NCBI RefSeq assembly: GCF_027172205.1
Contig: NC_070616.1
Coordinates: 13,196,001-13,260,000 of the forward strand
DNA length: 64,000 bases
Direction: 5' to 3'
From: Podarcis raffonei
Taxonomy: Eukaryota; Chordata; Lepidosauria; Squamata; Lacertidae
Shown piece after piece: positions 52,602 through 63,166 of this stretch; position 1 is the stretch's first letter, and every line of letters begins with the position of its first letter. The translations under genes and the position numbers were made by a program. The notes under the pieces were generated by a model. That model did not search any database. It was not told the DNA's origin and saw only the letters and a list, made by a program, of their open reading frames with translations.

Positions 52602-55600
52602 GTAAGAACAATAGTGTGTATCAGTCTGAACTTATACCCGTAGATCACTGCATTCATACAGCTGGCATAATTTTATATAAAAGGAGAGCTCCATTAGGAA
52701 CTTTCTTGACTCTGATACTAGTCTTTATCCTGAAGATGTCCTGGAAGGCTTCCTGGCCTTCTTAATACTTTTGGGAAAAATTAGCATGGTCAATGACTCC
52801 TCCTGCGTCAGCTGGTAGACGAGGAGGCTGAGCAGCCTAAAACAAGGCTCTGCTGCGCCTCTGGTCCTTTCCAACTCTACAATTCTACAGTGTCACTTTG
52901 CTTCCCGAAGTAAATATTCTGTCTCTTTCATTTCTTGTAAACAACCAATCTTTCGTTATTCCTTTTCTGTGAAAACCTCTAGCAGGCATAAGGCTAAGGG
53001 TAAACACATATTCATAACAAACAAACAGAACTCTAGCAAAAGGTCTTACACCTCTTGGTACTGTGCCTAGGTAGTAACAAGGGGGTGGCAGTGATATAAA
53101 AAGAAAATGGAGTTGGCTTTTACAGGCCAACTCCCCATCAAAGTATCCCTGAAGTCCATTACGGGTCAGAGAAGAACAAGTGAAGGCAGGAACCAACTGA
53201 ATGAAGCAGTTTTCTCTTGAGACACAGTTACCATCACCCCACCGTGCAAGGAGGCGAGAGGGAACCCAGAACAAAGGTGTGTCACAACTTTACATATTGC
53301 CCCACTCGTTAGCCAAAGACCACACCAAAAGCACCACAGATAAGTCATGAATTGGGTTGTAAAAGTAAATCAGATCACGTTCAGAGCTCAGGTTTCTGCA
53401 ACCACCACTCCCCGGGCTCTGAATCTTCTTCCCTTGGGGGCCACGCAGCTGGTTCCTCCACCATTCTTCTGCGTCCAAGCAGCCCATGACATTTTGTGTT
53501 AATTCACAGCTGATTTCACTGTGTTCGAGTGAAAACTGCTCATGTATCGGACCTAGATGGGTACAGTGGGACCTCGGGTTAAGTACTTAATTCGTTCCGT
53601 AGGTCCGTTCTTAACCTGAAACTGTTCTTAACCTGAAGCATCACTTTAGCTAATGGGGCCACCGGAGCCCGATTTCTGTTCTTATCCTGAAGCAAAGTTC
53701 TTAACTTGAAGCACTATTTCTGGGTTAGTGGAGTCTGTAACCTGAAGCGTATGTAACCCGAGGTACCACTGTATGGCCTTGGGTTAGTCAGGAGTGGGAA
53801 AGCTGTGTCCCTCACGATGTTGTTCCTTTGACTACAACTCACATCCATGCTAACTAGTGGCCATGCTGGCTGCAGAGGACAGGGGGCTGTACTGTCTCAA
53901 CAACATTGGAGTGGGTGGGTGCAGGATCACAGGTTCCCTAAAAGGTAAAGGGACCCCTGACCATTAGGTCCAGTCGTGGCCGACTCTGGGGTTGCAGCGC
54001 TCATCTTGATTTATTGGCCGAGGGAGCCGGCGTACAGCTTCCGGGTCACGTGGCCAGCATGACTAAGCAGCTACTCGCGAACCAGAGCATCGCACGGAAA
54101 TGCCGTTTACCTTCCCGCCATTGCAGTACTTATTTATCTACTTGCACTTTGAGGTGCTAGCCTTGCAGGAAATGACCTGGCGATGCATTTCTTCTTCTTT
54201 TTTCATTTTTTAAAAAATTATTAAAGATTTTCTTGTTTTACAGAAGTAAGTGTAATTTCTCTCATATTTTTTCCATGTAACATTTTTACAAATCCGTTTC
54301 ATTTGTTGAGACGTTAGGGGGAGAAGAAAAAAAAAGAAGGGGTGGAGGGAGGGAAGATGGGTGGGGGTAGCGTCGGGTGGCAATGTTTCTGTTATGCTTA
54401 ATGTATGTAGGGTTTGGTGTCAGCGTTGCTTGTGCTGTTCACTTGTGTTCCTTTGGTGGTGATAGAGGTTGGGGTTGGCCTAGGGTGTGGTTGGTTGTTT
54501 GTGACTGGCTGTGGTGATCTTTGTTTTCGTGTGTGAGTGGGGTGGGTGGGTGTTTTGGATCAGGTTAGCCATATTGATTTCTATGCTGTTGGTGGATTAT
54601 TGTCGTTGTCTTGTTGAGCTGTGTATGTTATAAAGGGGAGCCATACTGGGGTAAAGGCGTCTTCTTCTGTTTGTCCCCATGTCAGTTTGAGTTTATTGGT
54701 TAATTTTTCTAGTAGGGCTGTTTCCCATACTATTTGGTACCATTGGTCCATGCTTACTCCTGACAGGTCTCTCCAGTGTCTGGTTATGGTGTTTCTGGCT
54801 GCTGAAAGTAGGTGGGTTATGAGTTCTTTGTGGTGTAAATGGGCATTGTTGTCTTGGACGATGTTTAGTAGTGCCAATTCTGGGGTGATGTCTAATACTT
54901 GCTTAGTTATTTTACATATTTCTTGTATGGCTGTTGTCCAGAATAGTTGGATTTTGGGGCACTCCCACCGCATGTGGAGGTATGTGCCTGTGGAGGTGAC
55001 CCTCTCCAGCATTTTGGTGAGGTTCCTGGGTGTATTAGCACTAGTTTTCTTGGTGTTAGGTACCACCTGTAGGTGAGTTTCAAAGTGAGTTCTTTTCTTT
55101 TCGTTGATATGGATTTAAAGGGGGGTTTAGAACACATTCTGGTCCATTGAGTGGGGTTAATCTCATAGCCTATGTCATTCTCCCATTGTTTTTTGATTGC
55201 GTCTAGGGGGTTTGTGGGATTTTGGAGTAGTATTTTGTATATTGCGGATACTGTCCCTTTACCGTTTCCCTTTGTTGTTAGGAGGAAGTTTTCGAAGGTT
55301 GTCGGGGGCCTAGTTGCTGCTGTTTTTACTGTTGGGTTGTTTAAGAGGGCATGTAGTTGGTGTTGTGTTAACCAGGGCATTTGAGTGTCTTCTAGTTTGT
55401 CTTGTATTTCTTGTATTGACAAAAGTTTGTTATTTTTATAAAAGTCTATTAGGCAATATAAGCCTTTGGTTCGCCAGGTTTTTATCTGGAGGTTTTTTGC
55501 TGCATGGTGGAATAATGGGTGCTATGCCAGGGGGATTAGTGGGGATGGGGTTGGGGATAGTTTGCCTATTTCTGTTTTCCATGCTTTGAGCATGGTCTGT

Positions 55601-58600
55601 GTGTGCCTGTTAAGTGTTGTGGGAATTTTCTTTAGTTTGTTTGGGAGGAGTGGGTATGTTGTGGTGCAGGTGTTTTCAATTGTGTCCCTCTCTAGGTGTA
55701 CCCATTGTTTTGTCTCATCTTCGAGTATATATGGGATTATATGGCATATTTGGTTGGCAATGTAATATGCTTCTATGTTGTGGATTCCCCATCCTCCTTA
55801 TGAGGTGGGGAGGTGCAGGTATTTGGAGCTTATTCTTGTTTTTTTCTGAGATGTGTCACTATCTTTTCTCAGAGAGTGAGCCCTGGGCAGCTGGCAGTCG
55901 ATGTAGGTTGTGGCTCGGGCCAAAGCACTCGGATGCTGGCAAAACATTTTGAGAAGGTGTTCGGGACAGACATCAGTGAAGCTCAGATCGAGGAGGCCAG
56001 GAGAGCTCCACAACCACCCAATGTCTCTTATCTGTAAGTAGGAGCTGACCTTGCACGTGGATGGTCGAGAGAAAGTGGGCAGGAAGACGTTTTTCTCCCT
56101 CTGTCATCACACTAGAGCTCTTGAAGCTGAATGTGTTTTTTTAAAAAGATATTTATTAAAATTTTCAAAATTAATACAGTAAGAATATAAAAAGTCAAAA
56201 AGAAAAAGAAAAGAAAATACGAAAAAACAGAAAAAAATACATAAAAATTAAAAACACATTAAGTTCACCAAAATTTACTTTCATTGACATATTTTCCCGA
56301 CCTCCTCATACCTCCCCTTTTTGTATTCCAATTCAAGTTATTGATTCAGCAAATCCTTAACCATAATTCTTAACCTAATAAATTAACATGTTATTATTTT
56401 ACTTTTACTCTTTCATCCATTTCCTCAATTTATTTTTGCTAACCTTATTTTCCTTTAATTTAGTTCATTTTTTTAAAAAACCAATTTCACCTTATCCAAA
56501 CTTAAACATCAATACTTATACATCAATACATATTCTTAAAACATTCTTTCTAAAGTCGACCCAAATTCCCTTCCACGAATTTCCTAAATTTCATAAACAT
56601 TACAAAAACAAAAATAAAAGCAAAACACATTATACTTATGTACCCTTTGGATTCCCAAACCCCACCCCACCCTTTCCCGGTTCCAGTCCCCAACAAATGC
56701 CCATCAGTCTTAATCTAATATTTAGCCTGGAGATCTCACATCCGAGGCTCTTAATTCTCTCTCAATTCCTCTCTGCTGGTTTTTTTGATAGTCCTTAAAA
56801 TTAAACACCAACTCTCGGAGAAGCTCTGGCCCTTCAGGATCCATGTTTCTTTCAACCAGTCCTCCATACTTAAAGGTGGAACCCAAATCTTGTTTCTTAC
56901 TCCTTTCAAGTCCAAATGTCCCCAAGGCTCCAACCTCCACCTTGAACAAATTTATAATCCTTAGGTCTTCGGATCTCCACATAAGGAGATCTTTCCTTTC
57001 TTCAATCTCCAATTCAGGCCAGATTTTCTACATCAAATTCTTATTTTCCTTCATTACCATCATGTCAGGCCTCAAGTCCTCCTTCATCATCTGCAGCTCT
57101 TCAGGGACAACATATGTCTCCTTCTCCAAATTCTCAAAGTTGTCAAGTTTCTCTTTCTGTTCAGTTGAATAAACTTCCAGATTCAACTCCTTATCAGTTT
57201 CAATGATATTGTTTACAGTTGAGTCCAGAGTTGTAACATTTATAGCCAAAACATCAATTTGGCCGTGCAACTTTCCCAAGAGAACAAAGACTCTGTCCAA
57301 TTCAGCCTGAATTCTCCCTTCTCCAGCCATTCTTGTAATGTCCCAAATCCCCCTCTAGAGGGATTTTGGTTTCTTAGTGTTCATTCCAAACCAGGTCCAA
57401 AAATCCAACTAGCTTGTATCAGTTCTTCCTTGTTTTCAACAAATTATAACAAAAATTGTAACATATATAACCAGCAGAAGCAACAGAAACAAAGTTCTCT
57501 TTTTCCGTTTTGACAGCTACTTTGACAGCTGTCAAACTCTTTAGTACCTCATCGACAGGCTCTCTCGCGGAACACTCCCGGGTCCGGGAGGGTGGCACTT
57601 CGGTTCCCAAAATTAGCTCTTTATCCTCCAGCAAAATTTCTTATACTGCCAAATCGTGAAATTAAAGTCTTTTACCAAAGAAGGAAAGAAGAAAAGGTTC
57701 TCTCGACCTTAGTTAGCAGGTCTTTGCTTTAACTTGTTTACAAGACGGGGAGGCAGACTTCCTTTTTACAACTTCCCCGATCGTGCCTAATTCTTAAAAG
57801 CAAAATTTTCTTTACAGTACCAATTTCCGTAGTACTCACGGGTTGTTACTTTTAGAGTCCAATTGTTCACAAGAAGAAGTCAGCGCTTTCCGACCATGGC
57901 TTCACTCTGCAGGAGAAGCAGTCGACTCTCCGCACTGCGCCGCTCACCCCGTCCCCCGTTCCGAAGCCTTTAAAAAGGCTCCTTCGCGGGTCGGGGGGCG
58001 CAAATGGTGCCCGCCGAGTCACCAGGTTCACAGGCTTCACCGCCTGTGATTTTTATGGGTCCCCGCGTTGCCGCAGCGGCAAGACCCGATCCTGCAGAGC
58101 CGATTCCCTCCGGAGCTCAGAGGGAATCCGCCATTAGTCGATGGCGCTAACCCGGAAAGTCTCTTGAAGCTGAATGTTGGAAGATTCAGGACCGACGAAA
58201 GAAAACACAGCTTCATGCAGTCCATGTTTAAACTATGGAACTCCCTCCCACATGAGGCAGGGACGACCACCAACTTGGATGGCTTTAAACGAAGACTAGA
58301 TAAATTAAGGAAGAGGCCTATCAGTGGCTACTAGCCACGATGCCTCTGCTGGACCTACAAGGTGGGCAGAGTGAAGGCCAGTTTTTCTGACTACCGGAAG
58401 CCGCAGGAGGGAAGCCATTTTCTCAAATCCTGCTTGTGGGCTTCCCCCAGGTATTTGGTAGGCCATTGTGAGAACAGGATGCTGGACTAGACGGGCCCTA
58501 GGCCGGATCCAGCAGGCTTTCCTTATGTTCTGATGTTTGTGCACACAGACACTTCCAATTACTCCACAAATTAGCTAATAAGTATTAAAATATGAAAGTA

Positions 58601-61041
58601 TATTTAAAGCGCTATCATACCACTTTAAATAGTCATGGCTTCCCCCAGAGGATTCTGGGAGCCATCATTTGTTACAGATTTACAAAAGCAGCCCCGGAAT
58701 GTCTCACTTTTCCTTAAGACGTCCAAATTTTCATTCGAGGGTATGGAGTTATGCAACCATACAACCTTAGAAGACACCTGAAGCACAGGGAAGGTTTTTG
58801 GGGATTTTTTAATGTGTAGTGTTTTGTTATGTTTTTATATATGTTGGAAGCCGCCCAGAGTGGCTGGAGCGACCCAGTCAGATGGCTTGGGTATAAAAAA
58901 TACAATGATTATGGAATAGGACATCCCTATTTTCATCGGAGAAATGTTGGGCGGTATAACGATGGCTGTGCTCTGCCTCCACAGCTGGAACCAGCAATGC
59001 TACTGAATTCCAGTTGTTGGAAACCACTGAGGAGAGAGGAGTCTTGCACAGGGGCCAAGAAAGGGGGGTGCGGTGGGTGCGGTCCACCCCAGGTGTCACC
59101 ACTGAGGGGAGTGACAAAATGCTGGGCGGCACCCACCGCCGGGCCTGCAGTGCGCCCGAGCTACGCATGTCTACTGGGAGTGACACTGTGGCTGTAGGGT
59201 GGCTGAGTGGGAGAAGGCAGGCAGACTCTGGAGGCCCTGCGGTGCGCTCTGCCCCATGGGTGGCTCAACCACTGGGCGCACTGCCCCAGGTGCCCGAGCG
59301 GCTTCCTCTGCCGCTGGTCTTGCACCCAGGTTTTGTTTGCGGGTTTCCCAATGGGGCATCTTGCTGGCTACTGTGAGAACGGGATGCTTAGCCAGATGGG
59401 CCTTGGGCCTGATCCAGCAGGCTTCGAACAATCACCTTGCCATCTCCTCCCACAGGGTGTGCCCTGCCGAAGACCTCCCTTTCGAAGATGGCTCTGTGGA
59501 CCTGGTCACGGCGTTTGCGGCCGTCCACTGGTTTGACGGGCCTCGCTTTCTGAGGGAAGTGGACCGAGTTCTCAAGCCGTCAGGCTGTGTGGTCTTCAGC
59601 TCCTACAACTGGGACATGCAGTTGTGTTACAAAGATTGTACAGACAAGTTAACAGAGATCTTCAGAGAGGTCAGTCCATCGCACAGGCCTGTCTGCCCAG
59701 ACCTCGGACCTGAGGTCCACCTTCAGACCAAAAATTTCAGGGCCATCCCTGCCAGTTTTCTAGCCCCAAATGTCTGTGGGGTTGTTGTTTTTAAGTGTCC
59801 TTCCTGTAGAAGAATAGAAGAGTCCTTCAGTCTAGGTTAACTGAGCAAACCTAGAAGTCCTGGATGCATTTTAATCCCTCCTGCAAAACACTGGCACTAT
59901 GGAAAAGAATATCATTTCAGGGCCCAGGCGTTTATTACAGTAATATTTATAAAGCCAGTTTCTACAAAGCACCATGACTTTCAACACTTTTACCAACCCC
60001 CACTCAGTAATTAAAATATTCCATATATATACACACACACACCACATAAAACAAAAGACCTCCAAGTGGTTTACAAGGCAGTCTAAAATATTACAGTCAA
60101 ACCTTGGCTGTCGACCATAATCCGTTCCAGAAGACCATTCGACTTCTGAACATTCAACAACCGAATACAAAGCGGAAGCCTCAGTACAATAGGGAAACTC
60201 AAAACAGAAGCCGGGTAGCATCTTCGGCTTCTGAAAATCGTTCGGAAACCAGAGCAGTTACGGTACTTCCGGGTTTTCGGTGTTTGGGTGCCAAAACGTT
60301 CCAAAACGGAGGCATTCGGGAACCGAGGTCTGACTATAATTTGAAATACCAATTTAAAAAACATTAAAAACGTGTTACATGAAATAAATAAAACTGACCA
60401 TTTCAAACACTTATAGCTACTAAAACCTAGGTAGGCATGCGGGAATGAAAACGTTTTTAGCCAGATATGTCAATGGGCAGGCAGTTCCAAAGTGCTGCCA
60501 CAATAAAATATTGATTTCTTGCAAGTGCTGAATGAATGTTACGTGACACTTGTGAAAGGGCCAGTTTCACAGATGCCAGCCATCAAATGGGCACATACTG
60601 GGTGACAGTCTTGAAATACAGTGGTACCTCGGGTTAAGTACTTAATTCGTTCCGGAGGTCCGTTCTTAACCTGAAACTGTTCTTAACCTGAAGCACCACT
60701 TTAGCCTACTGCTGCTGCCGTGCCGCCGCTGACGATTTCTGTTCTCATCCTGAAGCAAAGTTCTTAACCTGAAGCACTATTTCTGGGTTAGCGGAGTCTG
60801 TAACCTAAAGCGTATGTAACCTGAGGTACCACGCTACATTATTCTATAGGCTGCCACACCTCACACATTTCCCTCAATGCTTTTAGTCTTTCCATATAGG
60901 GAGCATCTGCATGTTGATCATTTTTCTACTCCAGATTTCTGCACCTTTAACAGCTCAGCATCCTCTTTTATGCAGCATGCTTTGAACAGTGAGATTTTGC
61001 AAGCATAAAAAAAATGACTGTGGCTTCCCACCCACCCACCC

Positions 61042-61091
<50 letters not shown>

Positions 61092-62978
61092 CCAGGTGGT
61101 AGACCAGCTTTTCACCTTTAGAAATAAAAAGCTCAAATCACTTCAGAATGATTACCAAGAAATCTTTGATTCTTTGCCATTTCAGGAGAAGAAGAGGTGA
61201 GTGGATCAGGCCCTTTTGTACAATGTGGTGCATTGACCCAGCCATGCCAATCTCTTCAATCTCCTGCTAAAAACATTTCTGTTCCACCAACCTTATGCAA
61301 ACTATTAAGAATGCATCCACAGTTGTTAAATGATACCTGTTTTTAACTTCTTCTTTTTCCAACTTACTGAATTTGTAAGTTGTATGGTTTTGTTGCTGTA
61401 AACGGCTTTGATATATTTTTATGACACAGCAACATACAAATATTTTTGTAACTAAACAAATGCAAATTGGGAAGTCCGGAACAATACTGTCAAAGTCACT
61501 AAGTTGAACAGCCACACTCTCCTGAGCAAACATACATATGATTGACACCACTTCCGTAGTCAAAGGATTTCCGTACTCTCAACTCAGCCCCGAACTTCTC
61601 CTAAAGCTTTCTGCTTCTTTCCAGGATGACAGATATTTTCGATAAAATTCCCCTGAGTGTTGCTGATGTAATAGGATATATCCAGTCACTCTCGCAGCAC
61701 CGACTTTATCTGGAAGCCCAGCCTGAGGAGGCGAAATCACTTCTCCAAAACACAGAGCGAAGGTGACAAAATATGTTTGCTGGAGTAAGCCAAATGTGGA
61801 AGGGCCAAGGAACCATGGTTAAGTCTGCTAGGAGAGTCGCATTGAAGTCTTTAGCCTGTGATATTGCATGTCTTTTCATAGATGGCATGCAGTAGAATTT
61901 ACCGGTAACTGTTCTCAGTACGAGATGCTAGCAAAGCAGAAGGGCTTGGATTTCCATATTTTTTCCTGCAATGAAAATTCAGCTCCAGTATGCACATTGT
62001 AATTTTTAATTCAAAAAATTCCCATGTAGAGTAACAGAATTGTAAAGTTGGATGGGAACCACACCCCTCCCCCCAAAAAAAAATTAGCCCAGGGATGGAA
62101 GGAAGAGATAACCATGACCAGAAAAGAATGGCAAACCAAGTTGATGGCAAAATTAACTGGGAAGCTCAGAAATCAAGAAGACAAGAACTTTAAGAAAGAA
62201 TGGGGAAAGTTTATAATTTATGTACGAGACTGCTGTAAGCAACTTAAAACATTAGCAGGATTTTAATCACAATTGTAAAGAAACAGTTAAGTGTGGATAA
62301 TTTAGAAGGATAAAAATTTGGATTAGTACTGATATGCAGTTGTAAATATCAGTAGGACCCATGGAAGGGATGCGTGGGGGAAGTCAGGAGATTCAGAGTA
62401 ATCTCAATATTTGGGGTTTTTTTTGTTACATGTTTATACTTTTTAAAAATCAAATTAAAAATTATTTTAAAAAGGAAGGGACCCCTAAGGGCCATCTAGT
62501 CCAACCCCCTGCAATGCAGGAATCTCCGCTAACGCATGTGAGTGGCGAAGACAGAAGTGTTGCCAGATGCCAGCTATTCATTTAATCTGTGCATAAGCCA
62601 TGCTTCAAACCTTATGCCAGCTTTATGCCATCAGTCCCATTTCCCCACAGCCGCCGTTTGCCGCATTTTATTGTACCAGTTTGTCAAAGAGGCAGCCTCC
62701 CAAATTCTTCTAAGTATCTCGCCATTATGCGCCTGGCTGCCATCAAAAGACAACTTGTTTGAACCGTGAAAAGATGGAGCGGTGCTATCTCTGGACATTT
62801 CGAGGTGTTTCGTCCAGTAATTGTTTTCATTTCAATGAATCCCGGAACTGAACCCTGGTTTCTGCTCTCTTGCTTTCCTTCCCCTAGGTTTCTGGAGACG
62901 ATGGGCGTTTCTTCTCGGGATACCCAGCTGGAGTTGCTCACGAAGCACATTTGCATCTTGGGCTGCAAGAGCTCCTGA
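52491..62978 (+). CDS. SAM-dependent methyltransferase, copy C (six exons, 271 aa)
   Basis: Third tandem copy. Coding exons: 52491-52601, 55873-56033, 59456-59669, 61096-61196, 61625-61762 and 62888-62978, all with the standard lengths and GT-AG ends; the frame is open. Cofactor motifs VDVGCGSGQST and GTDIS are kept. Substitutions are more numerous than in B: Val67 to Phe just before GTD, NRHM to NWDM and Glu to Lys in exon 3, a recast exon 4 start, and SQHRLYLEAQ in exon 5. Introns were invaded by an L1 tail 30 bp upstream of exon 2 and by a HAL1-like element in intron 2. The 3' UTR is shortened relative to A and B, and an L1 starts 23 bp beyond the poly(A) signal. Four exon 1 copies precede it; the last has the standard sequence and is taken as the main start. 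Confidence 0.86.
54193..55842 (-). mobile_element. 5'-truncated L1 of a second lineage, intron 1 of copy C
   Basis: Minus-strand frames encode the C-terminal half of L1 ORF2: TRPPTTFENFLLTTKGNGKG, KRKELTLKLTYRWYLTPRKL and MRWECPKIQLFW, in two overlapping frames, so it is broken by at least one shift. T-rich tail at the left end (54204-54222). The short repeat tttct borders it (54188-54192 and 55843-55847). Units A and B have the intact target gcatttctgagatg. Confidence 0.85.
55873..56033 (+). CDS. Methyltransferase C exon 2
   Basis: Acceptor TTTTCTCAG|AGAGTG and donor TATCT|GTAAGT intact. Only 30 bp of native intron separate it from an antisense L1 fragment, so any branch point is probably inside L1-derived sequence. 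Confidence 0.88.
56135..58160 (-). mobile_element. HAL1-like element: L1 5' UTR and ORF1-like frame, no ORF2
   Basis: 2026 bp bordered by a perfect 17-bp target duplication (ctcttgaagctgaatgt at 56118-56134 and 58161-58177). On the minus strand a GC-rich 5' UTR resembles that of the intact L1 (shared atggcgga, cggcgggcacc and gcgctgac blocks). Short coiled-coil-like frames (57330-57028 and 57012-56722) follow, then an AT-rich 3' UTR with aataaat. There is no endonuclease or reverse transcriptase, so it must have been mobilised in trans. The two frames are separated by one stop. Confidence 0.8.
58546..59335. other. Intron 2 of copy C, distal part
   Basis: Continues the shared intron 2 repeats (to about 58700), then sequence absent from A and B: a repeat with ggaagccgcccagagtggc at 58848 (LINE tail) and ggctgtgctctgcctccac at 58963. 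The shared block ending in exon 3 resumes at aggttttgtttgcgggtt (59330). Confidence 0.5.
59456..59669 (+). CDS. Methyltransferase C exon 3
   Basis: Acceptor CTCCCACAG|GGTGTG, donor AGAGAG|GTCAGT. Encodes VCPAEDLPFEDGSVDLVTAF, AAVHWFDGPRFLREVDRVL and SSYNWDMQLCYKDCTDKL. Confidence 0.9.
60619..60834. mobile_element. Mariner-like MITE in intron 3 of copy C only
   Basis: Inverted ends cagtggtacctcgggttaag and taacctgaggtacc, in a TA target. A and B have the empty site gaaatacgttattc, so it inserted after triplication. Confidence 0.8.
61096..61196 (+). CDS. Methyltransferase C exon 4 (variable segment)
   Basis: Encodes VVDQLFTFRNKKLKSLQNDY then QEIFDSLPFQEKKR. Seven of the first 18 codons differ from B, all changing the amino acid. 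The remainder matches B. Confidence 0.88.
61625..61762 (+). CDS. Methyltransferase C exon 5
   Basis: Acceptor CTTTCCAG|GATGAC, donor GCGAAG|GTGACA. Encodes MTDIFDKIPLSVADVIGYIQ then SLSQHRLYLEAQPEEAKSL. Confidence 0.88.
62888..62978 (+). CDS. Methyltransferase C exon 6 with stop
   Basis: Acceptor CCCCTAG|GTTTCT. Encodes RFLETMGVSSRDTQLELLTK then HICILGCKSS and TGA. One Arg to Leu change relative to A and B. Confidence 0.9.
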
Positions 62979-63166
62979 GAGGAATGTCTGTCTAAATGCA
63001 CAGGGCAGGGCGCATGTGTAGGTCACTGGGTGGCTTCCTCTGAAATTGGTGGTCGGTGTCATATTTTACCTGCTCCTCTCATGTAGAATCATGTGCATTA
63101 AATTTATCGTGTTAACGATCTTTTCATTTGGTATCATAATAAAACAGAACTGAGTTGAATAGTGAA

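Larger units (their letters stand above)
50690..54112. repeat. Right arm of the inverted repeat
   Basis: Starts at tgttcgtttatggctgata just after the copy B poly(A) signal and ends in the Sauria SINE before copy C exon 2. The spacer between arms (46673-50689, about 4.0 kb) carries methyltransferase B exons 3-6. Similarity is high over nearly the whole arm, with indels. Confidence 0.9.
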
